A DNA stretch of 64,000 nucleotides, taken from Amorphophallus konjac. Lineage: Eukaryota > Streptophyta > Magnoliopsida > Alismatales > Araceae. A program made the position numbers and the translations under genes. Shown here one piece after another: positions 55,215 through 64,000 of this stretch. Numbering within the stretch: position 1 is the stretch's first letter; every line of letters begins with the position of its first letter. A model generated the notes under the pieces. That model was given only the letters and a program-made list of their open reading frames with translations, had not been told where the DNA came from and ran no database searches. The stretch lies in assembly GCA_022559845.1 (NCBI GenBank), contig CM040123.1, forward strand, positions 322,195,933 through 322,259,932, given 5' to 3'.

Positions 55215-57987
55215 GGCGTCTGCTTTGCAAGGGAGCGTAGCAAACTGAAAAGTAGATGCCAAGGTGTGATGAGACACGCAATCAACATCACTGGATAAGA
55301 AATGAAATCAAAAGCTCGAGATGAAGCAAATCTCAGGAAATCCAATGAAATCAACAATGTTTGGATAAAAGGGGAGATGTGCACGAGGGCACGAGGGAGA
55401 ATGATCAACTTCCAGCGCGGTGAAAGTACCTCAGGTCACAAACCTGTAGATTTCACCATTGGGGAGCGGTTACCAGCCAGTGGACGTGCTGCAGCCAAGG
55501 TGGATCAAAGGGGAAAGTTTGAAAATAAGATGATAAAAATCCAAACAAGGAGCTTTCGAGAAAATGACCCAGAACAGCGTCAAAACGAACTGAGGACTCA
55601 ATTCGGCATGGAATATCTCACATTGAAGATCAAGATCAATTTGACCCTCAAAAACAGCTTATCAGAATGATTTTTCAACAATTGTTTCAAATTCCTACAT
55701 GAATGCATGCTGGGTTTAAAGGGAAAATTAAATCAAACGAAAAATATAGAATAATCAAGGATAATATTGTTAAACTGCCAAGACTGGGTCAAGAAACCGA
55801 TTTCGCGAGCTGATACTAAGCCGAAGCCCGTTTATCCACGCACCAATTCGCGAAAGGGAACCATCGTCCCCAATCTTGGACGACTCAACGGCCTATCCGT
55901 GTGACTAAGACTCCTCTGGAATCATCATTGTTTTTGATGAAGGGGAACTCAAATCCCAGATTTACCAAAGCCACAAGGTCCTTGATATAATCTAGTAACA
56001 TATGTAACATATAGTAGAATGCATACAGGGAGATGGTGATATCAATAAGCATGGGAACTGAGAAATGAGCTGCAAGCACTGTGGGACTTTGAGTGATGAT
56101 GCCCTGCCGGCGGGACCAAGAGCCTCTGCCTGCGCTCAAAAATCCATTAGCCAAGATATAACGAGCAATGAATAAGGCATTTAATCATAGCATGCATAGC
56201 ATGAATCAAAGCAACCAATCATAGCATATATCATGAACAACATAAGTCAAATCATGGCATAGCAAAGCATCATTATTTGTTGTTTGTCATGAGGATGACA
56301 ATCTGGCTAATCAAGTTTTGGAGTTAAATAATCGGGATCTGGTAATGCCCATCGGCGGAGTAATCAGATGAAACGAGCAGGAGTTGATTGAAAGATTTGG
56401 AGATGAATAATCATGAGATATGATAATCAGAATGATATAGGGAGATGATGCCCCTGGGTGGCATGTCATGAGAATATTGGGAAGAATCAATAGATTGATA
56501 GCAATAAGTAGAGAGAGGACCCATCCCGTGCTTTTGGTCTCTGCAAAGATGTTCCTGCAAAACACCATCAGAAAATACAATGCAAATTTTTGGATTTTGG
56601 AAATATGCAAATTTTTATGGAGTTTTGGAATATGCAAATTTTTATGAGTTTTGAAAAAGATATTCAAATTTTTATGAGTTTTGATCAATATGCAAATTTT
56701 TGTGAAGTTTTGTAAAAGATATTCAATTTTTTGTGAAGTTTTGAGAAAGGTATTCAAATTTTTATGGATTTTGGACAAGAAATATTCAATTTTTTTTGTT
56801 TGATTTTGGTTAGACATTGCTAAAGCAGCATCAAAGGGTGTTTTAAACCACTGGCTAGGGGTCCTCGTTCCTTCCCTTTTTGCTTAAAACTGTCCAAAGC
56901 TGGGCGTGCATTGTAAGGTGGCGCCCTATAACCGACCGCCTTTGATCAACGGTGCCCCTACCAAGGCCATACCCGAGAAACATTCGGTCTTGGAGGGAGA
57001 AGAGAAGAATAATTGGAGATAAGCTTTACGCATGATGGGAGATATCAAGACTTGAATTCCTTCCAAGGTGCTTCCCCTCAAAGAGGTAGTCTGTTGTGCC
57101 GGGACTTTGTGCCTTTGATTTTTAGACCCTTGACATGCATACGACCAGGGTTTTCCCTGCGGGGACTTTGCCACTCTTGACATGCCTTAATTCATACTTT
57201 TGCTTTTATCAAAATTCTGACTTGATTTTCATAATAGCCCTTTTGGCTAGATGTATATCATGAAAGCTCATATGAAAACTCATATTGATGTTGATTTTGG
57301 GTCAAGACTGCCCCTATTTGAGACTCCTCTCGTATTGGGGATTACCTAGGTTGGTCATCTCATCCGTCAACCTCTTGCCCCTGCATGTGGCCGAATAAAG
57401 AAGAGAAAAAGACTTCCAGATATACTCATGGCATGGCCAAGATAGCAACGGTATTTTTATCAAAGGAGCCAGCTAAGGACGCCGTGAAGTGTGTGGAATG
57501 CCCAGCTAAGGGTTGCTCTTAACAAGCGGGGAGAGAATGTTGAATTCCCAGCGCGGGGTTCTTATTACCAAAGGTGCTGCAAAAGCAAGCCTAAAGACTC
57601 TTTTGAGAATGATTTCAATTAAACAAAAGCTTAAGATAAAGGTTTAAAACACCACTCTTAATCTCGTTAAGAAGCACTTGATTTTGAAAATCATGCGTGA
57701 AGTAATGAGAAAATGATATCATTAAAATGCGTACTTACGCCAATATGTTACCTTGCAACCTTTGTAGAAGCAGCTGCTGCGAGGCGATGTTGATCATCGT
57801 GGGATAGTCCTCTTTGGCAGTCCATAGGATTGGAAGCAAAGGATTGAAAGTGGCTTAACAAGAAGGAGTGGTGCCAAGACCAGACTCAGATGAATAAGGA
57901 GAAAAGGAAGAGAGGCGAGGGCTAGAACTCCCTCACTAAGGTGTGGAGACCCTGATCACATGAAAGGTCTACAGAAGGAGAGGAGAA
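55215..57987 (-). other. 3' non-coding region of E
   Basis: No gene is supported. It has the same parts as C in the same order: a block near 55680-55900 (CCCAGCATGCAT, GACTGGGTCAAGA, GGGAACCATCGTCCCC), a T-rich tandem repeat (56580-56810), and a block at 56830-57500 (CACTGGCTAGGGGTC, GGTGCCCCTACC, TCTGTTGTGCCGGG, TGCCCCTATTTGAGAC). The rest is A/T-rich without features. Confidence 0.7.
56580..56810. repeat. T-rich tandem repeat in E
   Basis: About five units of CAAATTTTTATGAGTTTTG with variable linkers, 40-48 bp each. It sits in the same place as the array in C. Confidence 0.75.
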
Positions 57988-60948
57988 TTAGAAGGAGGAG
58001 TGAGGACTAAAGCCTCGAAAGCAGTGGGAGAAAGGGCAAATACCCAAGGTAGTGGATGTGGAAGAAGTTGGGTCGGACCCAGAATTAGGAGGAATCAGAA
58101 GAAGAAATTGATATATAGAAAGAGACGGATCCGGAGGGTCCGGAGGTAAAGGAGGAGAATCGTGATAGGAGGAATCATCCGGAGGCTCCGGAGGGATAAC
58201 GAAAGAAGGGACGCGATGTCCTGGGAAGAAATAAAGAAAAAGATGATGAAAAAGGAGGAAGAAAATGAAGGATGTGATATCCCGGAGGAGCAGAAAGATG
58301 AATCGGAAGAAAGATGGAGGGTCCGGAGGTTCCGGAGGAAGAGGATGGAAAGGGGCGCGATGCCCAGGGAGAGAAAAATCCGGAGGTTCCGGAGGAATGA
58401 AATCAGAAAGGAGATGGTGGAAAGGGGCGTCGTGCCCGAGAGAAAAGTCCGGAGGTTCCGAAGGAAGCAAATAAAGAAGGTGGAGAGGGGCATCGTGCCC
58501 AAAGGAAAAATCTGGAGGTTCCGGAGGAATAAGGTGGAAAGGGGCGCGATGCCCTGGGAGAAAGTCCGGAGGTTCCGGAGGAATAGAATCAGAAAGGGCG
58601 AGATGCCCAAAGAGGAGGGATAAAATTCCTGGAGGTTCCAGGGAGATAGCAGGAAAAGGGACGCGATGCCCCAGGGATAGTGGATAAAAAGATGAAGATG
58701 AATAAGATGGGAAGTGCGGAATATCCGGAGGTGCCGGAAGGCGGGGAAGATACGGGTTTGGAGACCCGGGAAGCAGGAGGTGCAAATGCATATGAATGCA
58801 ATAGAATGGACGTGATGAATGCAGTGAATGCATGAACGCAATGAAATGCAAAGAAGATGAGGAATGTGAAGGGTGAGAGGGTGAAATCCTCCTCTTTCCC
58901 CTGGGAGTGGCCCATGAAGAAAATGTGATAGACAAGAATATGGATGAAATAATGGAAGGCCTTTTGACATCAAGATAACTGCCCCTCCACGGCAGTGAAA
59001 GTGTATGAGAAATAGCCCCTGCCGAGGCTTCAATGGTGAATGACAACTCCCTTGGAGAGTGCAAAGTAATGGTGTGAGGGAGTTGGAAAATTGGAACATG
59101 AAGCATTGCCATGCCCATTAATTGTGGTGTATAGGAAGTGTTGAACAAATTGGGCATTCGCCCCTTGTATGGAGGAATGGAATCAAGATTTGGAAGAGGG
59201 AACAAAGGGTGCCCTGCCTGGCCCTTGGATGGCATCAATTCTTGGCATTCTTCCCTGAGCAATGGCGGTGACTTGGCCTCTGCGACCATGCTCGGCACAA
59301 TAATCGGGATTGGCATCCGGTAAATGACTTCTTGAATCTTGAATCGCATAACCGTGGCCACATCTGTCTTGCCCGGCTCTTGATCACCTTCGGCACAAAT
59401 ACTTGCAGAAGCACTCACATTCCGAGTAGTAAAAGGAGGTGAAGCGGAGGCGGAAGGCTTTGTGAGTGGTGGAGGTATAATGGAAAGTGTTGGCGTAAGT
59501 GGAGGCGGAGGTTCAAACACATCGAGTTTCTCCCTTTGCTTGCAAGCGGTCGGGGTTAGCTCGAGTGCAAAAAGTGGTGGGTCCTGCTCAGGATTAGCCA
59601 TAGATAAAGGTGGAGGGTTAAATAGTGGGGTAGGTAAGGTGATTTTTAGGGATGGTGGTAATGGGAGGTCAATTGGAGGAGGTTCAGTGGTAGGCTCGGT
59701 GTAGGCCGATGTGGAGGTTACTGACTTAATAGGTGGAGGTTTTATAATGGAAGGCTCAGCGGTGGCTAATGGTGTGAAGGTTGATGGTATAGTGGGTGGA
59801 GGTGTAGTTGGTGGAGGGTTAATGGGTGAAGGTTTGGTGCGTAGAAAATGTCGGACGGGGCGAGCAGTGTTAGGAGTGGGAGTGGGAATGGGAAGAGACT
59901 CAATAGGCGCCGGTGCGGACGATTGGAATATCGACCCATCGTCGTAACACCAACTAGTCTCATAAACAGGGGTTGAATTGGGAGTGGTTTCCTCCTGAGC
60001 AGGGGGTTCATCGAATGAAAATGGGGAAAGCGGAAAGTTAAGGAAACTCGGAAGGGGTGCCTGCGGAGCTTCATCATCATCGTATACTGCCTCGGATTCT
60101 TCGAATGCCGGCTCTTGCTCACTTGAACCGCCGACGCCGTAATCATCCCTCCTGTCTTTCCACTCTCTCTCCATCTTTGTAATCTCGTCCAAAGCGGCAT
60201 GGAGAGGATTGACTGGAGTAGGAGGAGCCGTGACCCTCTTTATTTGCTCCTCCATCAAAGTAATCTTATCAAGAAGAGATTGTTGGAGGGGTGTGACTTG
60301 AACAACCGAGGGCTGGCAGGGCCTTGAAGGAGGAAGGGCCGCATAAAAAGGCCGTGGAGGGGAATTAATGGGCCGGCCCATGGAAGAACCCGGATGGGCC
60401 GGATTACAAGGAATAAATGGGCCTCGGGGCCGCGGTGGAGGATGAATAGAAGGAGGCGTGTGATGGGCCACCCGAGGGGAAGCATGAATAGAAGGAGATG
60501 GGTAATGGGCTACCCGATTAGAAATATGAGTGGAAGAAGGAAGTGGGTGATGGGCCACCCGAGTGTGAATAGAAGAGGGAAGTGGGTGATGGGCCACCCG
60601 AATAGAATTGGAAGGAGGGAGAGATGCTTGAGATGTACCCTCAACGGCAGCCTTAAGGGCTTGGATCTGTTGAGGGGTAAGATGATCTAACGCATGAATG
60701 ATCTGGGAGACTTTCTCATCATTGGGACGAGAGGATCCCGAGGGAGTAGTGGCTCGAAATTGAGTTGGAGGAGGGGGATCATAAGAATGGACACTGCCCA
60801 TGGGTCGGGCATGACCATGAGAATAAGGACGTGGTCCCTTGAAAGAATGGTGAGAATGCTGATTAACATGTTGAAATTGAGGATATGAAGTGCTAGGTTG
60901 TGCATCCTCATGAATTGAATTGAACATGTTTCTATCATGGTAAGCCAT
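57988..60948 (-). CDS. Intact 986-residue gag-derived ORF of E, function unknown
   Basis: The start is taken at the ATG at 60948 (MAYHDRNMF); the open frame reaches back 48 codons further, but the 5' leader is expected there. The N-terminus is His/Pro/Ser-rich with a short helix (residues about 75-105). Next come four RVAHHPLPSS-like repeats (about 110-170), a second helical part (LLDKITLMEEQIKRV), an acidic stretch and a proline-rich region to about 530. Residues about 530-655 are conserved with C (VMRFKIQEVIYRMPIPI, then SRELSF-like). The C-terminal third is a coding minisatellite with PPEPPDFSxGHxAPFH repeats and Phe/Leu/Ser-rich linkers. Helices and order correspond to the gag of C, but capsid and zinc knuckle are missing. 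I know no family for the shared part. The unbroken frame is notable for an element without pol. Confidence 0.75.
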   Translation of the reverse strand: MAYHDRNMFNSIHEDAQPSTSYPQFQHVNQHSHHSFKGPRPYSHGHARPMGSVHSYDPPPPTQFRATTPSGSSRPNDEKVSQIIHALDHLTPQQIQALKAAVEGTSQASLPPSNSIRVAHHPLPSSIHTRVAHHPLPSSTHISNRVAHYPSPSIHASPRVAHHTPPSIHPPPRPRGPFIPCNPAHPGSSMGRPINSPPRPFYAALPPSRPCQPSVVQVTPLQQSLLDKITLMEEQIKRVTAPPTPVNPLHAALDEITKMEREWKDRRDDYGVGGSSEQEPAFEESEAVYDDDEAPQAPLPSFLNFPLSPFSFDEPPAQEETTPNSTPVYETSWCYDDGSIFQSSAPAPIESLPIPTPTPNTARPVRHFLRTKPSPINPPPTTPPPTIPSTFTPLATAEPSIIKPPPIKSVTSTSAYTEPTTEPPPIDLPLPPSLKITLPTPLFNPPPLSMANPEQDPPLFALELTPTACKQREKLDVFEPPPPLTPTLSIIPPPLTKPSASASPPFTTRNVSASASICAEGDQEPGKTDVATVMRFKIQEVIYRMPIPIIVPSMVAEAKSPPLLREECQELMPSKGQAGHPLFPLPNLDSIPPYKGRMPNLFNTSYTPQLMGMAMLHVPIFQLPHTITLHSPRELSFTIEASAGAISHTLSLPWRGSYLDVKRPSIISSIFLSITFSSWATPRGKRRISPSHPSHSSSSLHFIAFMHSLHSSRPFYCIHMHLHLLLPGSPNPYLPRLPAPPDIPHFPSYSSSSFYPLSLGHRVPFPAISLEPPGILSLLFGHLALSDSIPPEPPDFLPGHRAPFHLIPPEPPDFSFGHDAPLHLLYLLPSEPPDFSLGHDAPFHHLLSDFIPPEPPDFSLPGHRAPFHPLPPEPPDPPSFFRFIFLLLRDITSFIFFLLFHHLFLYFFPGHRVPSFVIPPEPPDDSSYHDSPPLPPDPPDPSLSIYQFLLLIPPNSGSDPTSSTSTTLGICPFSHCFRGFSPHSSF
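58130..58730. repeat. Coding minisatellite in the ORF of E
   Basis: About nine irregular units of TCCGGAGGTTCCGGAGGAA followed by AAGGGGCGCGATGCCC, 40-75 bp each. All length changes keep the frame. It encodes PPEPPDF and GHxAPFH peptides on the minus strand. Confidence 0.85.
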
Positions 60949-61185
60949 TATATAATCAAAATTCTCAATAATTATGCAAATAAGCACACAAGTTGGAATG
61001 ATTACCGTGATTTTGATTTGTTTAATCCTTGGTGAATTAATGAATTTTAATAAAGTTTGGGAAGATTCACACAAGGAGAGTCCTAGTTTCAATATGATTC
61101 ACTTCAATGCCAACTAGGAACTCTCACTCACCACGTGTTAGGCCAACTATATCGGGACTCCAAAAGGGTACAACCTGCCCGGCGT

Positions 61186-61203
61186 CCGTGAGGGAATCCA
61201 CGG
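61186..61203 (-). other. Conserved leader stem-loop, E copy
   Basis: CCGTG, loop GATTCCCT (minus strand), CACGG, with flanks shared with 48685-48702 of C. It lies about 240 bp upstream of the ORF. Confidence 0.65.
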
Positions 61204-61420
61204 GTGCGGGGACTTATGGAGGCTTGGTTTAGGAATTTCCAATCCAAAGAGACGGAATGCTCAATGGAGGGTCATTCCTTCACCAAGGGGGTGTGTGGCT
61301 CCTAGTATAAAGAGATAAGGCCTCTCAAACCAATGCAGAATGAATGAATGAATGCAAGATATAAGCAGAAATATGATACAGTGATAAACAAAGGAGTTCG
61401 GTGAAAACACAGGAATAAGA

Positions 61421-61770
61421 CGCCCTGGGGCAGGGCGCTATAAATCAAAAGACGCCCTGGGGCAGGGCGCTACCAATGGAAAAGACGCCCTGGGGCAGGG
61501 CGTGAAACACTGTGAGGAGATGCCAACCAAGTCAAGAAACGCCCCGTGGTGAGGCGTTACAAATAAAAGGACGCCCTTGACCAAGGGCGTCAAATCATGA
61601 AACAGCGCCTTGGTGTGAGGCGCTAATCAAGAAAGAAACGCCCTGGGGAAGGGCGTGAATTCAACAGATCACCAAATATAATAAAAACGCGTCCTGACAG
61701 AAGGCGTTAAACAGGGAAAAGGCGCCCTATGCTAGGGCGTTAACAAAAAACGTGCCTCTGTCAGAGGCGT
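61421..61770. repeat. Dyad cluster in the E leader
   Basis: About ten copies of RACGCCCTGGGGCAGGGCGYT-like dyads, mostly 21 nt (range 21-23). The first three start 32-33 nt apart. Loops vary while RACGCC and GGCGTY arms are kept, for example GACGCCC...GGGCGTC and AACGTGCC...GGCGTT. Confidence 0.85.
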
Positions 61771-62067
61771 TAATTGCCTTATTCCGGAAACTCTTCACGG
61801 CCAGCAGTAGCAGAGAAACACTCACAGAGTCAATCACAGTCAATCAACAAATATGAATATCAAAACATAATCATGCTCATCAAATTTTATTTTTTTGGAT
61901 AAAGTGGGATTTCAAAAAGAAATCTATCAACTGACAAATCACAAGTGGGACAAGAAAACAATGGAGGGTGCCCGAGGGGCACAAAGGAGGGGTACCGTGG
62001 GTACCAATAGGAAAGGGCACGCGAGGGTGCCAAGGGGAAAGGGGTAATCAAATGAAAAACGAAAAGG

Positions 62068-62085
62068 GTCCCACCGTGATCGCCA
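62068..62085 (-). other. Putative primer-binding site of E
   Basis: On the minus strand TGGCGATCACGGTGGGAC, three bases behind the 5' LTR. TGG is the complement of a tRNA CCA end. It is shared with C. The matching tRNA was not identified. Confidence 0.75.
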
Positions 62086-62088
62086 ATT

Positions 62089-63765
62089 TGTAGATCTCTA
62101 ATTTAGAATAATCCACTTAAAAGAAATATCAATAAAAAATGATAACAATAATAAGCATGAGCACGAGGTGCTAAGGGGAGTGTGTGATCGCCAGAGACAC
62201 GAGTGCCTCAAAAATATAATAATGAAAACATGGGAGAGATGATCGCGAAAAATACCTCAAAAGTGCGGGGATGTGAGTGCTTCCTTTCTCTTCAAATCGG
62301 CCGGCCGATGAAGAGAGTTCTTCCTTTGATTACCCTTGCAAAACAAAGACAACACCAATAAAGAAATTGCATTAGATATGTGGTGAGTGTAGCATCAATT
62401 CCTAAATAAAGATGAGCATGAAATCATGGTGAAGAACACACCTTAAGGGTGTTGGCCCTTAAACCCCTATGCAAAAAAAGGGTGTGGGAGATATGAATGC
62501 ATGTAAAAAAAAAAATATAATGGGGAAAGAGTGCAAGAGATGCACTAAAGGGGAGATCTCAATATAATTGAGAGGAAAATCAACACAATAATGATGAAAT
62601 ATATGATGCATGATGCATGAATTATGAAGATAAGAAATAGAATAAAAAGGAGATAAGATAAAAATCTTGTTTGTGGTCCCTTTGGCTTGATGCTCGATGG
62701 AGAGAAACTTCAAAAGATGGGATGATGACTTGATGTGAAGAAGCCTCCTTAGCCGATGCCACCTTCGGTTCCTGTAAAGAAAGAAAACAAACAGAAGAAG
62801 AAGGAGAAGACAGAAGAAGAAGGGGAGGAAGAATACAGAAGAAGAAAGAAGGAAAAGAAACAGCACAGAAGAAGAAAAAGAAGACAGAAGGAGAAAGAAG
62901 AAAAACGTGGGAGGGAGAAAAGGAGAACAGAAGAAACAAAAACATAGAAGAAGAAGAAGAAAAAAAACGGAAGAAGAAAAAACAAAAAAAAATAAGAAGG
63001 AGACCGGAAGCCCAAGTAGGAGAATAAGAACCACCCCTTAACAGAGCTACAGAAGTTCTATTAAGGATAGAAGAAGAGATAAGAAGGAAAGAGTCCAATG
63101 GAAGAAAAGATAAGAAGGGAAAAGAGCCCAAAGAGGGGAGGATTAAGCTGGGCAAGAACCCAAACGAAGTAGGGACTCTCTGGGGAAAGGCTGCGTTCGT
63201 TCGGAACATAAAAGTGAAACACGACTTGGTTCAGGGCGTCAATTGTTGAATTGACGACCTGCCTAGAGGGCGTTTCTCAAAAACACGCCTTAGACTAAGG
63301 CGTCTCTTCCTGGATCAATTTTGGAAATAAGTCTTTCTTTTATTTGAAAATTCTGAAACACGCCTTAGGAAGAGGCTTTATTTAAAACACGCCTTAGGAG
63401 AAGGCGTTATTTATTTGAAACACGCCTTAGGAAGAGGCTTTATTTAAAACACGCCTTAGGAGAAGGCATTATTTAAAACACGCCTTAGGAGAAGGCGTTA
63501 TTTATTTGAAACACGCCTTAGGTGAAGGCTTTATTTAAAACACGCCCTAGCCCAGGTCGTTAATTCTGAAAAATTAGAGAAAATATCCAAAAAAATCCAG
63601 AAAAATCCAGAAAATAGAGAAAAATAGGAAAAGAGGAGGAAAAGTGAGAAATCCAAGAAAAGTGGGAAAAAAACACTCAAACAAAGTTAATTTGAGGGTC
63701 AAATTGGGGCATTACAAGGCAATATGAGATGTACTCACAGTAACGTCAATTTTGGCGTGTCTACA
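62089..63765 (-). mobile_element. 5' LTR of E (right copy)
   Basis: It is 1677 bp long. It matches 53588-55201 closely but has 63 bp more in the dyad array (63355-63545), equal to two extra copies. Confidence 0.95.
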
Positions 63766-64000
63766 TCATCATCTACGCCTCAGCTCCAAGTCAACTCCAG
63801 ATCACCCTGAGAGGCATAAAATTGACTTCGAGGCTAATCTTATTAGCCAAGCCATCGACAAGAGCATATGCCTACCACCAGACTGCATACAGTTCTCCTG
63901 TGCATCAGAGGAGCACAAGGTTGAGCCACTTATAACACTTGTCGTTACCTACAAGTGACAACTCAGAAATAAGAAGAAGGCTAACAGGGATAAGCCCATT
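63766..64000 (+). pseudogene. Continuation of the F pol frame behind E
   Basis: After one TCATC copy is removed the frame of the protease region (to 53587) continues here without a break to TGA at 63956-63958. The stretch contains 'KIDFEANLISQAIDKSI' and no domain I can name; in Tat elements it would be the spacer between protease and reverse transcriptase. The reverse transcriptase should lie to the right of the window. Confidence 0.7.

Larger units (their letters stand above)
60949..62067 (-). other. 5' leader of E
   Basis: Non-coding stretch between PBS and ORF with the conserved stem-loop (61186-61203) and a dyad cluster (61421-61770). Confidence 0.7.
53588..63765 (-). mobile_element. 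Non-autonomous Ty3/gypsy-related element E
   Basis: LTRs 53588-55201 (1614 bp) and 62089-63765 (1677 bp) are nearly identical apart from a 63-bp copy-number difference. The target duplication TCATC is at 53583-53587 and 63766-63770. PPT at the left LTR and PBS at the right LTR give the minus orientation. It has one long ORF (57988-60948) and no capsid, protease, reverse transcriptase or integrase. The untranslated parts match C in order and sequence. The intact ORF and near-identical LTRs suggest a recent insertion, which needs enzymes in trans. Confidence 0.95.

Noticed and set aside
59462..59947. Gly/Val-rich plus-strand ORFs opposite the E ORF (also 19735-20106 opposite C gag)
   Set aside because: Antisense shadows of the proline-rich coding regions on the minus strand.

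Overview
This window is a flowering-plant, repeat-type region. I found no host single-copy gene, no tRNA or rRNA gene, no CRISPR array and nothing bacterial. Almost every base can be assigned to nested LTR retrotransposons of two superfamilies: Ty1/copia of the Sirevirus type (A, B, G) and Ty3/gypsy of the Tat type (C, D, E, F). Element letters are mine. The species cannot be read from the sequence; the env-like Sirevirus and Tat relatives fit a seed plant with a large genome, probably a eudicot.

Layout. 1-1320 is unassigned and hairpin-rich. About 1329-9329 is the 3' part of gypsy element D (+): an antisense, intron-containing plant-mobile-domain (PMD) gene (3030-6066, minus), a conserved 3' non-coding block, a PPT and the 3' LTR (7350-9329). 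9330-13511 is the 3' end of Sirevirus G. 13512-13585, 51697-53587 and 63766-64000 are pieces of one Tat element F (+, gag/protease region). C (13586-51696, minus) sits in F with the target duplication ACCAC. A (21001-47249, +) sits in the gag of C with AGGAG. B (29540-42625, +) sits just behind the pol of A with GTATA. E (53588-63765, minus) sits in F behind its protease with TCATC. The insertion order is therefore F, then C, then A, then B; E entered F separately.

A and B carry gag-pol with recognisable zinc knuckle, DSG protease, integrase, YVDD reverse transcriptase and RNase H, all broken by stops and frameshifts. B also has an env-like gene. C and E are non-autonomous relatives with a gag-like ORF and no pol. 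C keeps a capsid domain. E has lost it, yet carries an uninterrupted 986-codon ORF with a segment shared with C.

The most striking signal is a short dyad, RACG-N14-CGTY (22 nt, 21 in some families). It recurs in clusters in the LTRs and non-coding interiors of C, D and E, in the LTRs, 3' region and even the gag coding sequence of Sirevirus B, and in the 3' interior of A. It flanks and enters the PMD gene of D. About four chance matches would be expected in 64 kb at equal base frequencies; several dozen are present, often paired 30-33 nt apart. This shared design across copia and gypsy elements is the best candidate here for an undescribed system.
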